Positions 12,801-24,215 of a stretch of DNA of 64,000 nt are shown piece by piece. This DNA is from Sitta carolinensis (lineage: Eukaryota; Chordata; Aves; Passeriformes; Sittidae): positions 2,489,564 through 2,553,563 of the forward strand of contig CM063309.1 of the NCBI GenBank assembly GCA_032173965.1, written 5' to 3'. Position 1 is the stretch's first letter. Each line of letters begins with the position of its first letter. The notes under the pieces were generated by a model. That model was not told where the DNA came from. It saw only the letters and a list, made by a program, of their open reading frames with translations, and ran no database searches. The position numbers and the translations under genes are program-made.

Positions 12801-15800
12801 GGCTGGGTGGGGGCTGTGGTCTCACCCTGTGTCCATCCCCTCACCCTGTGTCCATCCCCTCACCCTGTGTCCATCCCTCACCCTGTGTCCATCCCCTCAT
12901 CTGTGTCCATCCCCTCACCCCATGTCTGTCCCCTCACCCCGTGTCCACCCCTTCACCCTATGTCCATCCCCTCATGCTGTGTCCATCCCTCACCCCATGT
13001 CCATCCCCCTCACACCGTGTCCATCCACTTGTGCCATGTCCATCCCCTTCACCCCGTGTCCATCCCCTTCACCCCATGTCCATCCCCTCACCCATGTCCA
13101 TCCCGTTCACCCCATGTCCATCCCCTCACCCATGTCCATCCGTTCACCATGCCATCCCGTTCACCCCATGTCCATCCCTTCACCCCACGTCCTCCCTCCC
13201 CCCGTGTCCATCCCCTCCCCCCGTGTCCATCCCCTCCCCCCGTGTCCATCCCTCCCCCCGTGTCCGTCTGTCCCCCCAGACTCGTCCCCCAGCAGCAGCA
13301 GCACGCCGGTGTCCGGCTGCAGCTCTCCCAACGACAGCCTGCCCGCCGAGCACGGCGCGCTGCCCGCCGCCCCGGGCGTGGCCCACGAGGTGAGGACCTC
13401 TGGACACCACCCCTGCCCTGAACCCCCTGCACACTGGGATGTCCTGGGATGCCCTGGGATCCTCCAGGATGCCCTGGAATGGTCCAGGATCCCCTGGGAT
13501 CCCCTGGGGTCCCCTGGGATCCCCTGGGATCCCCTGGGATGCCCTGGAATTCTCCAGGATGCCTTTCCCAGCCTGGCACTTCTCCACCCCCTACCCACCT
13601 TCAGGGTGCATTTCCCCTCTGGCAGCACCTCTGCCAGTGCTGTCCTGTGCTCGGGTGTCCCCAGGGCTGTCCCCTCCTGCTCCCTGGGTGGCAGCAGGGC
13701 TCTGATGGCCCCCGTTTGCTGCAGACGCCCCTGGCCCAGCGGCTGCTGATGCAGGAGAGCTCCCTGGCCCAGTTTGCCCTGCAGAGTGCCACCTCCCTGC
13801 CGGCCATCACCCTGGGGCTGCCGGCCACCACCGGGGCCAGGGTAGGTGGCCACGTTGTACCCCCAGCACTGGGTCCCTGGGGGGCTTTCCTTTGGGTTTG
13901 GGGCTGCCAGTGCTGCCCGTGGGCATGGTGAGGACATCCTGTGCCTGCCCTGTTCCTGTCCCTGTCCATGGGGGGACCTCCCTGTGCCCTGTCCCTGTGC
14001 ACTCCTGGTGCCCTGTCCCTGACCCTGACCATGGGGGGACAATCCCGTGCCCTCCCAGTGCCCTGTCCCTGACTGTGACCATGGGGGGACAATCCCGTGC
14101 CCTCCCAGTGCCCTGTCCCTGACTCTGACCATGGGGTGACAATCCTGTGCCCTCCCAGTGCCCTGTCCCTGTGCCTTCCTGGTGCCCTATCCCTGTCCGG
14201 GTTCCCTGTCCCTGTCCCAGTGCCCTGTCCTTGACCCTGACCCTGTCCCTGTCCCGGTTCCCTGTCCCCGTCTCGGTGCCCTGTCCCCGTCCCTGACCCT
14301 GCCATCCCTGTTCCTGTCCCTGCCATCCCCGTCCCTGACCCTGCCATCCCCATCCCTGTCCCCGCAGGGCGAGGCCGAGCGCCGGGCCCTGCCCAGCCTG
14401 GCTCACCGCGTGCCGGTGCTCAACGGGCCGGTGCTGCCGGGCACGCACTCGCCCGTCTTCATCCCCGCCAGCCTGGAGCAGCACGAGGCCGGCAGCCCCC
14501 TGTCCCCTCGGCTGCAGCCCGTCATCATCCTCGAGCCCTCGGTCACCCACGCTCCACTGGTGGCGGGTGAGTGGGGACAGTGACAGTGACAGCCACGCTG
14601 GGTGTGCCACCCCTGCCACCCCTCACCTGTGCCCGCTGTCCCCTTCCAGTGCCAGGCCTGGGGACCGTCCCCTTCTCCTTCGCCCCCTCCCTCATCCCCG
14701 CGGAGCACCTGGCCCTGCCCGGCCACCACAAACCGCTGGGCAGGACCCGCTCGGAGCCGCTGCCGCAGAGCCCCAAGGCTATCCAGCAGCACCTGGTGTT
14801 CCAGCAGCACCACGCACACTTCCTGGAGAGGCTCAAGCAGCAGACGCACCTGGGCAAGGTGAGACCCCCGCCTGGGCAACGGGGTGGTGCCGAGAGGGGG
14901 GTGGGGGGTGGCATTGTCACTGCTGGGCAGTGATGCCAGGTGAGCCAGGTGAGGTGACCCCGTGTCCAGGCTCACAGAGGGCACAGCTCAGCTTCCCAGC
15001 TCCCTCCTGCTCCTGCTGGAGCTGTCCTGTCCCCGTCCCGGCCTGGCCTGTCCCTGCCACCTCCCCCCGTCACTGTCCCCATGCAGCGCATGGCCAAGTC
15101 CAGCGAGAAGCCCCGGCTGCGGCAGATCCCCTCCTCGGAGGACATGGAGGCCGAGGGGACACTCCCAGAGGCTGCAGCCGAGGGTGGGGACCCCACCAGG
15201 ACACGGGCGGAGCCCCCCCGGCCCGGCAGCAGCGGGAAGGAGCCCGAGAGGTCGCAGAAGGTGGGGCAGCCCCAGGAGGAGCTGGTGCTGCAGCAGGTAC
15301 AGGAGGGAGGGGGAGCCGTGGGCAGGGCTGGGGACACAGGGACGCGTCTGTGCCTGTCTGGAACCCGGGGCAGCTCACAGGGACAGGGGCAGAGCTGGGT
15401 GTTGTCCCCAGATTGCTGGGCATCGTCCCCAAATTCCTGGACTTTGCCCCCAGATTGCTATCCATCCCCCAATTGCCGGCTCTGTCCCACCGCTGCTGTC
15501 ACTGCAGGGCTGAGCCGGCAGGGAGCAGCAGATGCTGGGATAGTCCTGTCCTGTCCTGTCCCCTCCTGTCCCCTCCTGTCCCATCCCCTCCCTGCCCTGA
15601 GCCCGGAGCAGTCGCCGATCCAGCTCTGGACACACCGAGCAAGGCTCTGTCCCCTGTGTCCTGTCCCCTGTGCCCTGTGCCGGCCCTCACGGTGTCCCTG
15701 TGTCCCAGGCTCTCCTGTGGGACTCTTTCCAGCGGATGCAGCAGCAGCAGCTCCTCAAGCGCCAGCCCTTGGCCGACCCCCCCGTGGTGCCCCCCGGCCA

Positions 15801-18800
15801 CCGGCCCCTGTCCCGGGCCCAGTCGTCCCCGGCCACGGCCACCGCGTCCCTCCCTGCCCAGGACACCAAGGCGCTGTCCCTGCCCGGGCAGGAGCAGCCG
15901 CCCAAGCCGCACTTCACCACAGGTACGGCCACACCTGCGGGGCTGTCCCCGCCGGGAGGGCTCTGGGGGATGGCCCGGGGCAGCTCCGGATCGATCCCGG
16001 TCATTCCCGGCGTGACAGGAGGGAGCCGCGGCGCACCCTTCTCCTTATCTCGGGGGGCTTTTCCAGGCAGGGTTTGCCCTCCTGGCCCCCCTGGCTGCGT
16101 TTCTGGGCCACCTCTCCTGGGAATGCGAGGCAGGATGTTCCTGGTTTGGGGGAGAGATGCTGGGGATTGGAGAATGTCCAGTTTGGGGCAGAATTTCCCA
16201 GGTTTAGAAGCAGAATCTCCCGTGGTTTGGGGGGAATTTGGTCGATATTTGGGGGCCCTGCAGAGGAGCTGAGGGAGCAGCTCTGCAGCTCTGGCGGTGT
16301 CTGCAGGGCTGGTTTACGACTCGGTGATGCTGAAGCACCAATGCTCCTGTGGGGACAACAGCAACCACCCCGAGCACGCCGGCAGGATCCAGAGCATCTG
16401 GTCCCGCCTGCAGGAGCGGGGCCTGCGCAGCCGCTGCGAGGTGAGCTGGGCAGGGCCGCCTCCACCCTTCCCCATCCCATTCCACCCATTCCCCATCCCA
16501 TTCACCCTCCCGATCCCATTCCCCCCCCATCCCATTCCACCCCTCCCGATCCCATTCCACCCTCCCCATCCCATTGCACCCTCCCGATCCCATTCCCCAC
16601 CTCCCATCCCATTCCCCATTCTCACCCTCCCGATCCCATTCCACCCCTCCCATCCCATTCCACCCATTCCCATCCCATTCCACCCATCCCATCCCATTCC
16701 ACCCCATCCATTCCACCCCATCCATTGCACCCTCCGATCCCATTCACCCTCCCTATCCCACCCCATCCCTCCCGATCCCATTCACCCCTCCCGATCCCCC
16801 CACCCACCCCTGCTGCCCCCACCCCTCCTCGCCCTGTCTGTCCCCATTTTCGGGGTTGCAGCCTCCAGTTCCCACCATCCCCACCTGGACTGGGGCACAG
16901 GGAGAGGCTGATCCCCCCCAAACCTGGGCGGTTTTACCAGCCCAGTGCCAGGTCCAGCCTGGTAAAACCCACCCAGGGCTGGGCTGGCTCTGGCTCACAA
17001 TCTGGGGCTGCTCAAGTCCCGACCCAGCGGGAGCTGAGCCTTTGCAGCTGTGGCTGTACGGGGGGACAGCAGGACGAGCCACCTTAGGGGGGACCCCCTG
17101 CGTGTCCCCCCGGTGACAGCCGTGTCCCCCAGTGCCTGCGGGGCCGCAAGGCCACCCTGGAGGAGCTGCAGAGCGTGCACAGCGAGCGCCACGTGCTCCT
17201 CTACGGCACCAACCCCCTCAACCGCCTCAAACTGGACAATGGCAAGCTGGCAGGTGGGTCCCCACCCCACCACCCACCCCCGGCCCTGGGGACAGCCCCC
17301 AGCAGCTCCCCCGGGTGCTGGGCCCGGCCTGGCCCCTGCCCTGGTGCTGTTTGCCCAGCCCTGAGGTCGCCGCTGTCCCCTCTCTGCGCAGGGATCCTGT
17401 CCCAGAGGACGTTTGTGATGCTGCCCTGCGGAGGGGTGGGGGTGAGTGCTCGGGGTTTTGGGGGGTGGGGGTCATTGCTCCATCCCTACCCTGGGTTTTG
17501 GGGTGTGGGGTCACTGCTCTATCCCTGCTTTGAGTTTTGGGGCGTGGGGGTCATTGCTCTATGCCTGTTCCAGGTTTTGGGTTGTGGGGTGACTGCTCCA
17601 TCCCTGCCCCGAGTTTGTTCCAGGTTTTTGGGGTTGGGGTCACTGCTCCATCCCTGTCCCAAGTTTTGGGGGTGTGGGGGATCACTGCTCTGGGTTTTGG
17701 GGATGTTAGGGTCACTGCGGGAAGGACGGGGGTCCCCCCTGAGGGGGGCAGCAGTGACACGGGGTCAGCAGCTCGTCCTTTCTCTCCCGCCCTTCCCAGG
17801 CCTCTCCATTCCCAGCTGTCCCTCCTGGTTTCTCTGCATTCACCTCCTCCTCCTCTCTCCCTGTCCCTGTCCTGTCCCTCTCTCTCTTTCAGGAAGGGGC
17901 TCCCTCGGTGCCTTCCTGCTGCCTCTTCTGGTTCTGCTCCTCTCCTTGCCCCCGGCGCTGGGCACAGCTCTGCTTTCCCTGCTCTGCCTCCTTCCCCTGC
18001 TCTGCTCCCGCCCCTCCCGGGGCCGCCCCCTCCGGGCACGGGCAGCTCCCACCCGGCCCCGGCCCGAGGAGACTTTTGGGGTTTTCTCCTCTGCCGTGGT
18101 GCTGATCAAACCCCGGTGTTGGGTTAAACGCTAAAATAAGATGGAGAAGGTAAAGGAGGGGTCTGGGCAGGGCTCTGTGGCAGGAGGAGAGCGTGGGGTG
18201 CCCGATGTCACCTTCTGGCACAGGACACCAACCCCCGAGCTGTCCCTTGGGGCTGTGTCCCCACCTGAGCGATGTCCCCCGTGCAGGTGGACAGCGACAC
18301 AATCTGGAACGAGCTGCACTCGTCCAACGCCGCCCGCTGGGCCGCCGGCAGCGTCACCGAGCTGGCCTTCAAAGTGGCCACCAGGGAGCTGAAGGTAGGA
18401 GGTGGCTTTGGGGGGTCCCAGGGTGGTGTCACCCCATGGTGGGGGTCCCAGGGTGGTGTGGCTGTGTCACCCTGGTGCTATGGGCTCTGTGTCACCCTCG
18501 GGGTGTCCCCTCTGAGCCCCAACCTCTGCTCTGTCCCCAGAACGGCTTTGCCGTGGTGCGGCCGCCCGGACACCACGCTGATCCCTCCACAGCCATGTAA
18601 GCCCCCCCACCCAAGGCACCTGGGCAGACCCAAAACCACCCCCAGATCCCCCCACCCACCCCGGGAGCCATCCCTGGCCGGGCCCCGGGGAAGGGAAGGG
18701 AAGGGAGCTCGGGAAGGGCCCCCAGGTGACTCCCACCCCTCTCCCAGGGGATTCTGCTTCTTTAACTCGGTGGCCATCGCTGCCAGGCAGCTGCAGCAGA

Positions 18801-21800
18801 AGGGGAAGCTCAGCAAGATCCTCATCGTGGACTGGGTGAGTCCCCCCCGCTCCCAGGACATCCCCAGGGGCCATTCCTGCTCCAGCTCCTCGTGGGGACG
18901 TGGCAGGAACACCACCAAGGTGTGAGAAGCAGGAGCAGATCCTGGCCTGGGAGACCCAGACCCGGCTGCGTTGGGCTCTGAGGTTCTGGGGCCAAAATCC
19001 TCTCCCAACGCCCTCCCTGCAGGACGTTCACCATGGCAATGGGACCCAGCAGATTTTCTACAGGGACCCCGAGGTTCTCTACATCTCCCTGCACCGCCAC
19101 GATGACGGGAACTTCTTCCCAGGCAGCGGAGCCGCCGACGAGGTGGGAGGGACCGAGGGGACAGAGGGGACAGCAGGACACGGGGGCTGAGAGGGGCAGT
19201 GCCTGGGGGGCTCCTTCCACACCCCTGGGGTCCCCAAACACCCTCCTGGGCACAGGGCAGGGGGTTGGGTCCCCAAACACCTCCTGGGGCACAGGGCAGG
19301 GGTTGGGACCCCACAACACCCTCCTGGGCACAGGGCAGGGGTTGGGAACCCCAAACACCTTCCCATAGGCACAGGGCAGGTGGTTGGGCCCCACACCCTC
19401 CTGGGGCACAGGGCAGGGGTTGGGGTCCCACACACCCTCCTGGGGCACAGGGCAGGTGGTTGGGGTCCCCAAACACCCTCCTGGGGCACAGGGCAGGGGG
19501 TTGGGGTCCCCACACACCCTCCTGGGGCACAGGGCAGGGGGTTGGGGTCCCCACACACCCTCCTGGGGCACAGGGCAGGGGTTGGGGTCCCCACACACCC
19601 TCCTGGGGCACAGGGCAGGGGTTGGGACCCCCACACCCTCCTGGGGCACAGGGCAGGGGGTTGGGGTCCCCACACACCCTCCTGGGGCACAGGGCAGGGG
19701 GTTGGGGTCCCCACACACCCTCCTGGGGCACAGGGCAGGGGGTTGGGGTCCCCACACACCCTCCTGGGGCACAGGGCAGGGGGTTGGGGTCCCCACACAC
19801 CCTCCTGGGGCACAGGGCAGGGGTTGGGACCCCACACACCCTCCTGGGGCACAGGGCAGGGGTTGGGACCCCAACACCCTCCTGGGGCACAGGGCAGGGG
19901 TTGGGGTCCCCAAACACCCTCCTGGGGCACAGGGCAGGGGGTTGGGGTCCCCACACACCCTCCTGGGGCACAGGGCAGGGGGCTGGGGTCCCCAAACACC
20001 CTCCCAGGGCACACCCCAGCCTCACCACAGCCTTGCCCCTCACAGGTGGGTGCTGGCCCCGGCGAGGGCTTCAACGTCAACGTGGCCTGGGCTGGAGGGC
20101 TGGACCCCCCCATGGGGGACCCCGAGTACCTGGCTGCCTTCAGGTACTGTGCCCACAGCCCTGCCCCTGTCCCGTGCTCCGGGTGGGGCTGACCCCCCTC
20201 CTCACCCCTTTTCCCCCGTGTGGGGCTGGCTGACCCCTCTCCTCACCCTCTTCTCCCCTCAGGACCGTGGTGATGCCGATTGCCCACGAGTTCTGCCCCG
20301 ACGTGGTGCTGGTGTCGGCCGGGTTCGACGCCGCCGAGGGCCACCCGGCCCCCCTGGGTGGCTACAAAGTCTCTGCCAAGTGTAAGGAGGTGGCTCGGGG
20401 CGGGGGGGGATGTCCCCCTTTGGGCAGGGGAGGCCACTCCTGGCGTGGCCACAGGGGATTTTGGGGTTGGTTTTGGCAGGGGTTGGTGCCATTGCTGAGG
20501 TTGCCCCGCAGGTTTTGGCTACATGACCAAGCAGCTGATGAGCCTGGCGGGGGGGCCGTGGTGCTGGCGCTGGAGGGGGGCCACGACCTCACGGCCATCT
20601 GTGACGCCTCCGAGGCCTGCGTGGCCGCCCTGCTGGGCCACGAGGTGAGAGCCACAACTGGGCTGGCACAGAGCCGGTGCCACCACCCCAGTGTGGGCAC
20701 AGACCCCCCCAAAACCCCCGTGTCCCCCTGGTGCCACCACCCCCTGAAACCATCAGGTGTCCCCCTTTCCCCAAATGCCACCCATCCCCATGTCCCCCCG
20801 TGTCCCCCCGTGTCCCCAGTGCCACCATCCACATGTCCCCCCCGTGTCCCCCCCGTGTCCCCAGTGCCACCAATCCTCATGTCCCCCCCATGTCCCCAGT
20901 GCCACCATCCCTGTGTCCCCCTGTGTCCCCCTGTGTCCCCCCCCGTGTCCCCAGTGCCACCATCCCCATGTCCCCCCGTGTCCCCAGTGCCACCATCCCC
21001 ATGTCCCCCACCCTGTCCCCGCAGCCGGAGCCGCTCCCGGAGGAGAGTGTGAGGCAGAAGCCCAACGCCAACGCCGTGCGCTCCCTGGAGGCCGTGATCC
21101 AGGTCCAGAGTGAGTCCTGGGAATGGGGGCCTTGGAAGGGACCTGAAGGGGCCTCACTGAAAGGACCCCCCTGTCCTGGGACCCCCTTAACCTGGGATAT
21201 CCCTAATTTGGGACACCTCCTCTCCTGGGACACCCCTAACCTGGGATATCCCTAATTTGGGACCCCCCTAACCTGGGATATCCCTAATTTGGGACCTCCC
21301 TACCCTGGGATATCCCTGTCCTGGGACCTCCCTAACCTGGGATATCCCTAATTTGGGGCACCTCCTCTCCTAGGACCCCCCTAACCTGGACTCCCCCTCT
21401 CCTGGGACCACCCTGCCCTGCTTACCCCCGTCCCTGCTGTCCCCTCCCGCAGGTAAATACTGGGTGGCCGTGCAGCGCTTCGCCTCCAAGCTGGGCTGCT
21501 CCTTCCTCGAGGCTCAGCACCACGAGGCCGACGAGGTGGAGACGGTCACGGCCCTGGCATCTCTCTCGGTGGCCGTGATGGTGGAGAAGAGGTGACAGCC
21601 CCGGGACTGCCTGGGCCGGGGGGTGGCAGCAGGGCAGGGCCGTGTCCCCCCCACCCTGGGTGAGGTTCTGGGGCTCACCCAGCACCTGGACGGGCTCCTG
21701 GGGCCCCCGTGCTCTGCCCGAGTGAAAACCGGACCAAATCCTCCTGCCCGGGGTTGGAGGGATCAGCTCCTGGCAGCAGAGTCTGCTCCTGTCCCCTCCC

Positions 21801-22169
21801 TTTTGTGCCCGCAGGGACGGGAGGTGGCCCAGAGGGGCGGGAGGTGGCCCGCAGGGATGGGAGGTGTCCCCGCCGCAGGGGATGAGAGGTGTCCCGCAGG
21901 GATGGGAGGTGTCCCGCAGGGAGGAGGTGACCCGCAGGGATGAGAGGTGGCCCGCAGGGATGGGAGGTGGCCCGCAGGGGCGGCAGGTGACCCGCAGGGA
22001 TGAGAGGTGGCCCGCAGGGATGGGAGGTGGCCCGCAGGGATGGGAGGTGGCCCGCAGGAGCGGCAGGTGGCCCGCAGAGCCGCTGGTGACCGCGGGCCTC
22101 TCCCGGGTGCCGTTCCCGAGCAGGGCGCAGGAGGAGCCGATGGAGCAGGAGGAACCCATGACCCAGTGA
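9867..22169 (+). CDS. HDAC7: Histone deacetylase 7 (class IIa HDAC), 24 coding exons
   Basis: Class IIa histone deacetylase and MEF2 co-repressor that shuttles between nucleus and cytoplasm. Coding exons, all with AG/GT borders: 9867-10010, 10852-10942, 11633-11744, 11860-11975, 12511-12633, 13280-13389, 13725-13841, 14368-14566, 14650-14858, 15087-15296, 15709-15922, 16307-16440, 17133-17253, 17392-17441, 18287-18394, 18541-18596, 18748-18835, 19023-19142, 20046-20143, 20263-20381, 20512-20644, 21025-21109, 21453-21591, 22124-22169. Phases chain exactly and give about 980 residues (human 952) if one G is restored at 20549-20555. The start is the MDLR(I/V)GQR methionine used by HDAC7; the exon is open upstream to an AG at 9819, so a longer isoform is possible. 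Choice of HDAC7 over HDAC4/5/9 rests on the N-terminus, on SLC48A1/RAPGEF3 linkage and on best remembered match across the linker. The C-terminus ends [12 protein letters not shown], like the family's export-signal tail. Confidence 0.96.
11110..11310. repeat. Minisatellite in HDAC7 intron 2
   Basis: Units containing CCGGGCTGGGTTTGCAG and TTCCCACTCACCCCCC, about six partial copies. Confidence 0.85.
11388..11420. promoter_or_regulatory. Homeodomain-type TAAT cluster in HDAC7 intron 2
   Basis: TTAATGATTAATTAATTCAT with a further ATTAATTA core lies in an otherwise GC-rich intron. The 15-base string TTAATGATTAATTAA recurs at about 42781-42795. Confidence 0.4.
11985..12440. repeat. Minisatellite, about 37-bp unit, HDAC7 intron 4
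   Basis: Units of GACATTGGGATTGTCCCCGT then GTCCCTCAAAGCCTCGG, about 12 copies, filling nearly the whole intron. Confidence 0.93.
12825..13275. repeat. Minisatellite, about 17-bp unit, running up to an HDAC7 acceptor
   Basis: TGTCCATCCCCTCACCC units, about 26 copies, end as TGTCCGTCTGTCCCCCCAG at the 13279 acceptor, so the array itself supplies the polypyrimidine tract of that exon. Confidence 0.92.
13435..13565. repeat. CCCTGGGATC array in HDAC7 intron 6
   Basis: About 11 imperfect 10-base units of CCCTGGGATC. Confidence 0.88.
13940..14365. repeat. CCCTGTCCCTGACC-type array in HDAC7 intron 7
   Basis: Six-base CCCTGT/CCCTGA words with a superimposed unit of about 60 bases (ACCATGGGGGGACAATCC, GTGCCCTCCCAGTGCC). 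It reaches the 14367 acceptor. Confidence 0.88.
16455..16805. repeat. CCCATTCCACCC array in HDAC7 intron 12
   Basis: About 25 copies of a 10-14 base unit built on CATCCCATTCCACCC and TCCCGATCCCATTC. Confidence 0.92.
17442..17715. repeat. Minisatellite starting at the HDAC7 exon 14 donor
   Basis: Units GGGTTTTGGGGTGTGG then GGTCACTGCTCCATCCCT, about seven copies. The first unit overlaps the exon end and donor: exon-junction GGGGTGGGGGTGAGTGCTC corresponds to GGGGTGGGGGTCATTGCTC in the array. Confidence 0.88.
19205..20020. repeat. Large minisatellite, about 40-bp unit, about 20 copies, HDAC7 intron 18
   Basis: Highly homogeneous units of CTCCTGGGGCACAGGGCAGG then GGTTGGGGTCCCCACACACC. The strand-pure composition leaves 300-500-codon open frames on both strands that are not genes. 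Confidence 0.96.
20760..21015. repeat. Minisatellite of TGTCCCCAGTGCCACCATCC units, HDAC7 intron 21
   Basis: About seven copies. Each contains TGTCCCCAG, an acceptor-like string, before the real acceptor CTGTCCCCGCAG at 21024. Confidence 0.9.
21175..21420. repeat. Minisatellite of CTGGGATATCCCTAATTTGG units, HDAC7 intron 22
   Basis: About seven copies of a 30-33 base unit joined by GACCCCCCTAAC. Confidence 0.9.
21830..22080. repeat. 20-bp minisatellite, HDAC7 last intron
   Basis: GGGATGGGAGGTGGCCCGCA repeated about 12 times with small variants, ending about 45 bases before the final acceptor. Confidence 0.93.
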
Positions 22170-24215
22170 CCGGCGGGGGCGGCCCCGGAGCCCCGCGAGG
22201 ATCCCGGTGCCCCTCGGGCTTGGACTCTGGAAGGGACATCCCCGCATCCAGCGGCGCGGGACCCTGGAGAGCCCCGAGCCCGCCGCGTGCTCGCAGTCCC
22301 CCCTCAATTTTGGGACCTCTCAGGGGGGTGAAACCCCCCCAGCCCTGCGGCACAGCCCCCCCCCCCCCCCGATCCCGGTTCCCTCCTCACCGGGAAGGGT
22401 CGGACGTTGGGATGGACGCTCGGAGCACCCTGGGGGCGGCTCCCGGAGCCCCCCCGTGCCCGGCAGGAGCATCCCGAGGTTTGCTCGGCGGGGTCGGGAC
22501 CTCCGCGCCCTCTCCTGAGCTCCCCCGGCGCCCCTCGCCCTGCTGGGGAGGAGCGGCAGTGACGGGGCCGGGAGCTCGCTGGGCGCGGGAGGGCTCGGGG
22601 CAACCCCGAGGAAAATTCAGAGCGTCCCGAGGAAGGTCTGGTGCACCCCGAGGAAAATTCGGAGCATTCTGGGGAAGGTTCGGAGCATCCCGAGGAAAAT
22701 TCAGAGCGCCCCGAGGAAAATTCAGTGTTCCCAAGAAAACTTGGAGCGTTCCGAGGAAGGTTCAGGGAGCCCCGAGGAAGGTCTGGAGCATCCCCGGCGA
22801 GAGCGGAGCGCGGCCCCGGCTCTGATTTGCACTATGGACCCTGACAGCGCTAATGTGAACCCGACCCCTCTCCCCGGGGGGATCCGGGAACGGGGGAGTC
22901 CCGGGAATTGGAATTCCGGGAACGGGAGAACCCCGGGAACGGGAGAACCCCGAGAATGGGGGAATCCCGGGAATGGGGGAATCCCGGGAACGAGCCCCTC
23001 CTGCCGCGGTGCCTTGAGCCCTTCCCCGAGGCCCTGGGCCGCCGTCGGTCCCGGCAGCCCCGACCCCCCGAGCCCCCTCCCCAGCCGAAGTTCCACCGTC
23101 CCCGCCGGGCTCTGCCGCCTCCCCCAGGGGTGCCCGAAGCCCCTCGGTGCCGTCCCCGTGCCGGAGCCCCCGACCCCCGGGCTCCGTCCCCATTCGCCTT
23201 TTCCCCTTTCCCGGGCCCCCCCTGCACCCCCGGGGGCTTTGGGGCCAGAGGGGACCCAGCCCCGGCTGAGCTGAGGGTGGGCACGGCTCCGGCTGCGGCA
23301 GCGGGAGGAGATTTTGTAAAAAAGAAAAAAAAAAAAAAACCTGAAACAAAAATAACAAAAAAAAAAAAAAGAAATTTTAAAAGGAAAAAAAAAAAAATCA
23401 AAACCCTTCGTGTGGCTCAGGGTGGGGGTCCCGGGGAGGGGGATGGAGGATCCAAGCTCCATCTGCTGGAATCCACCGTGCACGGACTTTTTGGGGGCTT
23501 TTCCCCCAACAAAGGGGGGTCAGAAAGGTCATTAGGATGACATTTTGCTCATTTTTTAAGGGTTTTAATTTTTTGCTCATTTTCAAGGGTTTTTAGCTCA
23601 TTTAAAATGCAGGGATTTAAAAAAAAAAAACAAAAACAAAAAACAACCACAATTTAACAAAAACAAGACGCACCAAAATACTTGAAAATATTTTTTTAAA
23701 AATATATTTCACCTTTTTTTTAAAAAAAGAAAAAAACTATTGGAAGCCGGAGTCTCACTCCACAGATAGGTTTTTCCCCTTTATTTTTCAAGCACAATTT
23801 ATTATTTTTTGAAAGAAGATTTTAACTTCTGAAGCCGATTTTTTTTCCCAGCTGCAAAATCCTTCCTGCGAGGTGCCGACCGAAGCCACCACGGCTCCCT
23901 TTTTAACGGGGTTTTGATTTTTTTTTTAAGCACCTCCAGATTTTTTGGAAGGCTGCAGTCGACTCCGGGGAGCAGGGGAATCCACTCCCCCCGCAGGTAA
24001 AAATTGGGAATTGGGTAGAAAAAGTCACTCTGGGCCTTCCTGTGGCTCCTCCGTGGATTCTCTGGTGTGCTCCAGATCCGATCACAACGGGAATTCCTCT
24101 CCCATGGAATATGTGGGGGCTCAGGCCTCTTGCTGCCTCCCTGGAAGGGATTTTTCCCCCTTTTTCTGCCATAAAAAATATCCTGATTTTCTTTTGCCTG
24201 ATTCCAATAAAAGCG
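22170..24215 (+). other. HDAC7: HDAC7 3' UTR region
   Basis: Sequence after the HDAC7 stop. It starts with GC-rich sequence, including the array at 22605-22800. Two A-rich tracts follow (about 23318-23338 and 23358-23398), then AT-rich sequence. The first plus-strand AATAAA after the stop is at 24206-24211. If used, the HDAC7 and TWIST3 transcripts overlap tail to tail by about 400 bases. An earlier end without a canonical signal is possible. Confidence 0.4.
22605..22800. repeat. HDAC7: CCCGAGGAAAATTCAGAGC array in HDAC7 3' UTR
   Basis: About nine copies of an 18-22 base unit. It would be transcribed within the HDAC7 3' UTR. Confidence 0.88.

Larger units (their letters stand above)
9820..15922 (+). 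other. HDAC7: HDAC7 N-terminal adaptor block: MEF2-binding helix and 14-3-3 sites
   Basis: The eleven exons before the catalytic domain encode about 548 residues of regulatory sequence. The MEF2-binding helix [16 protein letters not shown] is in the third exon (11633-11744). Four serines sit in the contexts known as CaMK/PKD sites that bind 14-3-3: TASEPNL (12511 exon), [12 protein letters not shown] next to the basic nuclear-import cluster (same exon), RTRSEPLP (14650 exon) and SRAQSSP (15709 exon). The first exon is glutamine-rich, but shorter and weaker than the HDAC4/5/9 glutamine domain, as expected for HDAC7. Functions are from knowledge of the family; the motifs are read directly. Confidence 0.9.
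16307..21109 (+). other. HDAC7: HDAC7 deacetylase domain exons
   Basis: Residues about 549 to 920 form the class IIa catalytic domain, opening with [18 protein letters not shown]. The KHQCSCGDN and RSRCEC cysteines and histidine belong to the class IIa structural zinc site. Catalytic-site residues are present: the HH pair of RPPGHHAD (about 697-698), zinc ligands D735 and H737 of DWDVHHGNG (split by the intron 18836-19022) and D829 of [11 protein letters not shown]834 in that motif is the histidine that replaces the catalytic tyrosine of class I enzymes, so intrinsic activity on acetyl-lysine should be low and the domain should act mainly as an acetyl-lysine reader and NCoR/SMRT-HDAC3 scaffold. 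A one-base frameshift interrupts exon 20512-20644 as written. Confidence 0.93.

Noticed and set aside
18478..20113. Open frames of 344-521 codons on both strands
   Set aside because: They come from the 40-base minisatellite of HDAC7 intron 18, whose composition lacks stop codons, and from shadows of HDAC7 exons.
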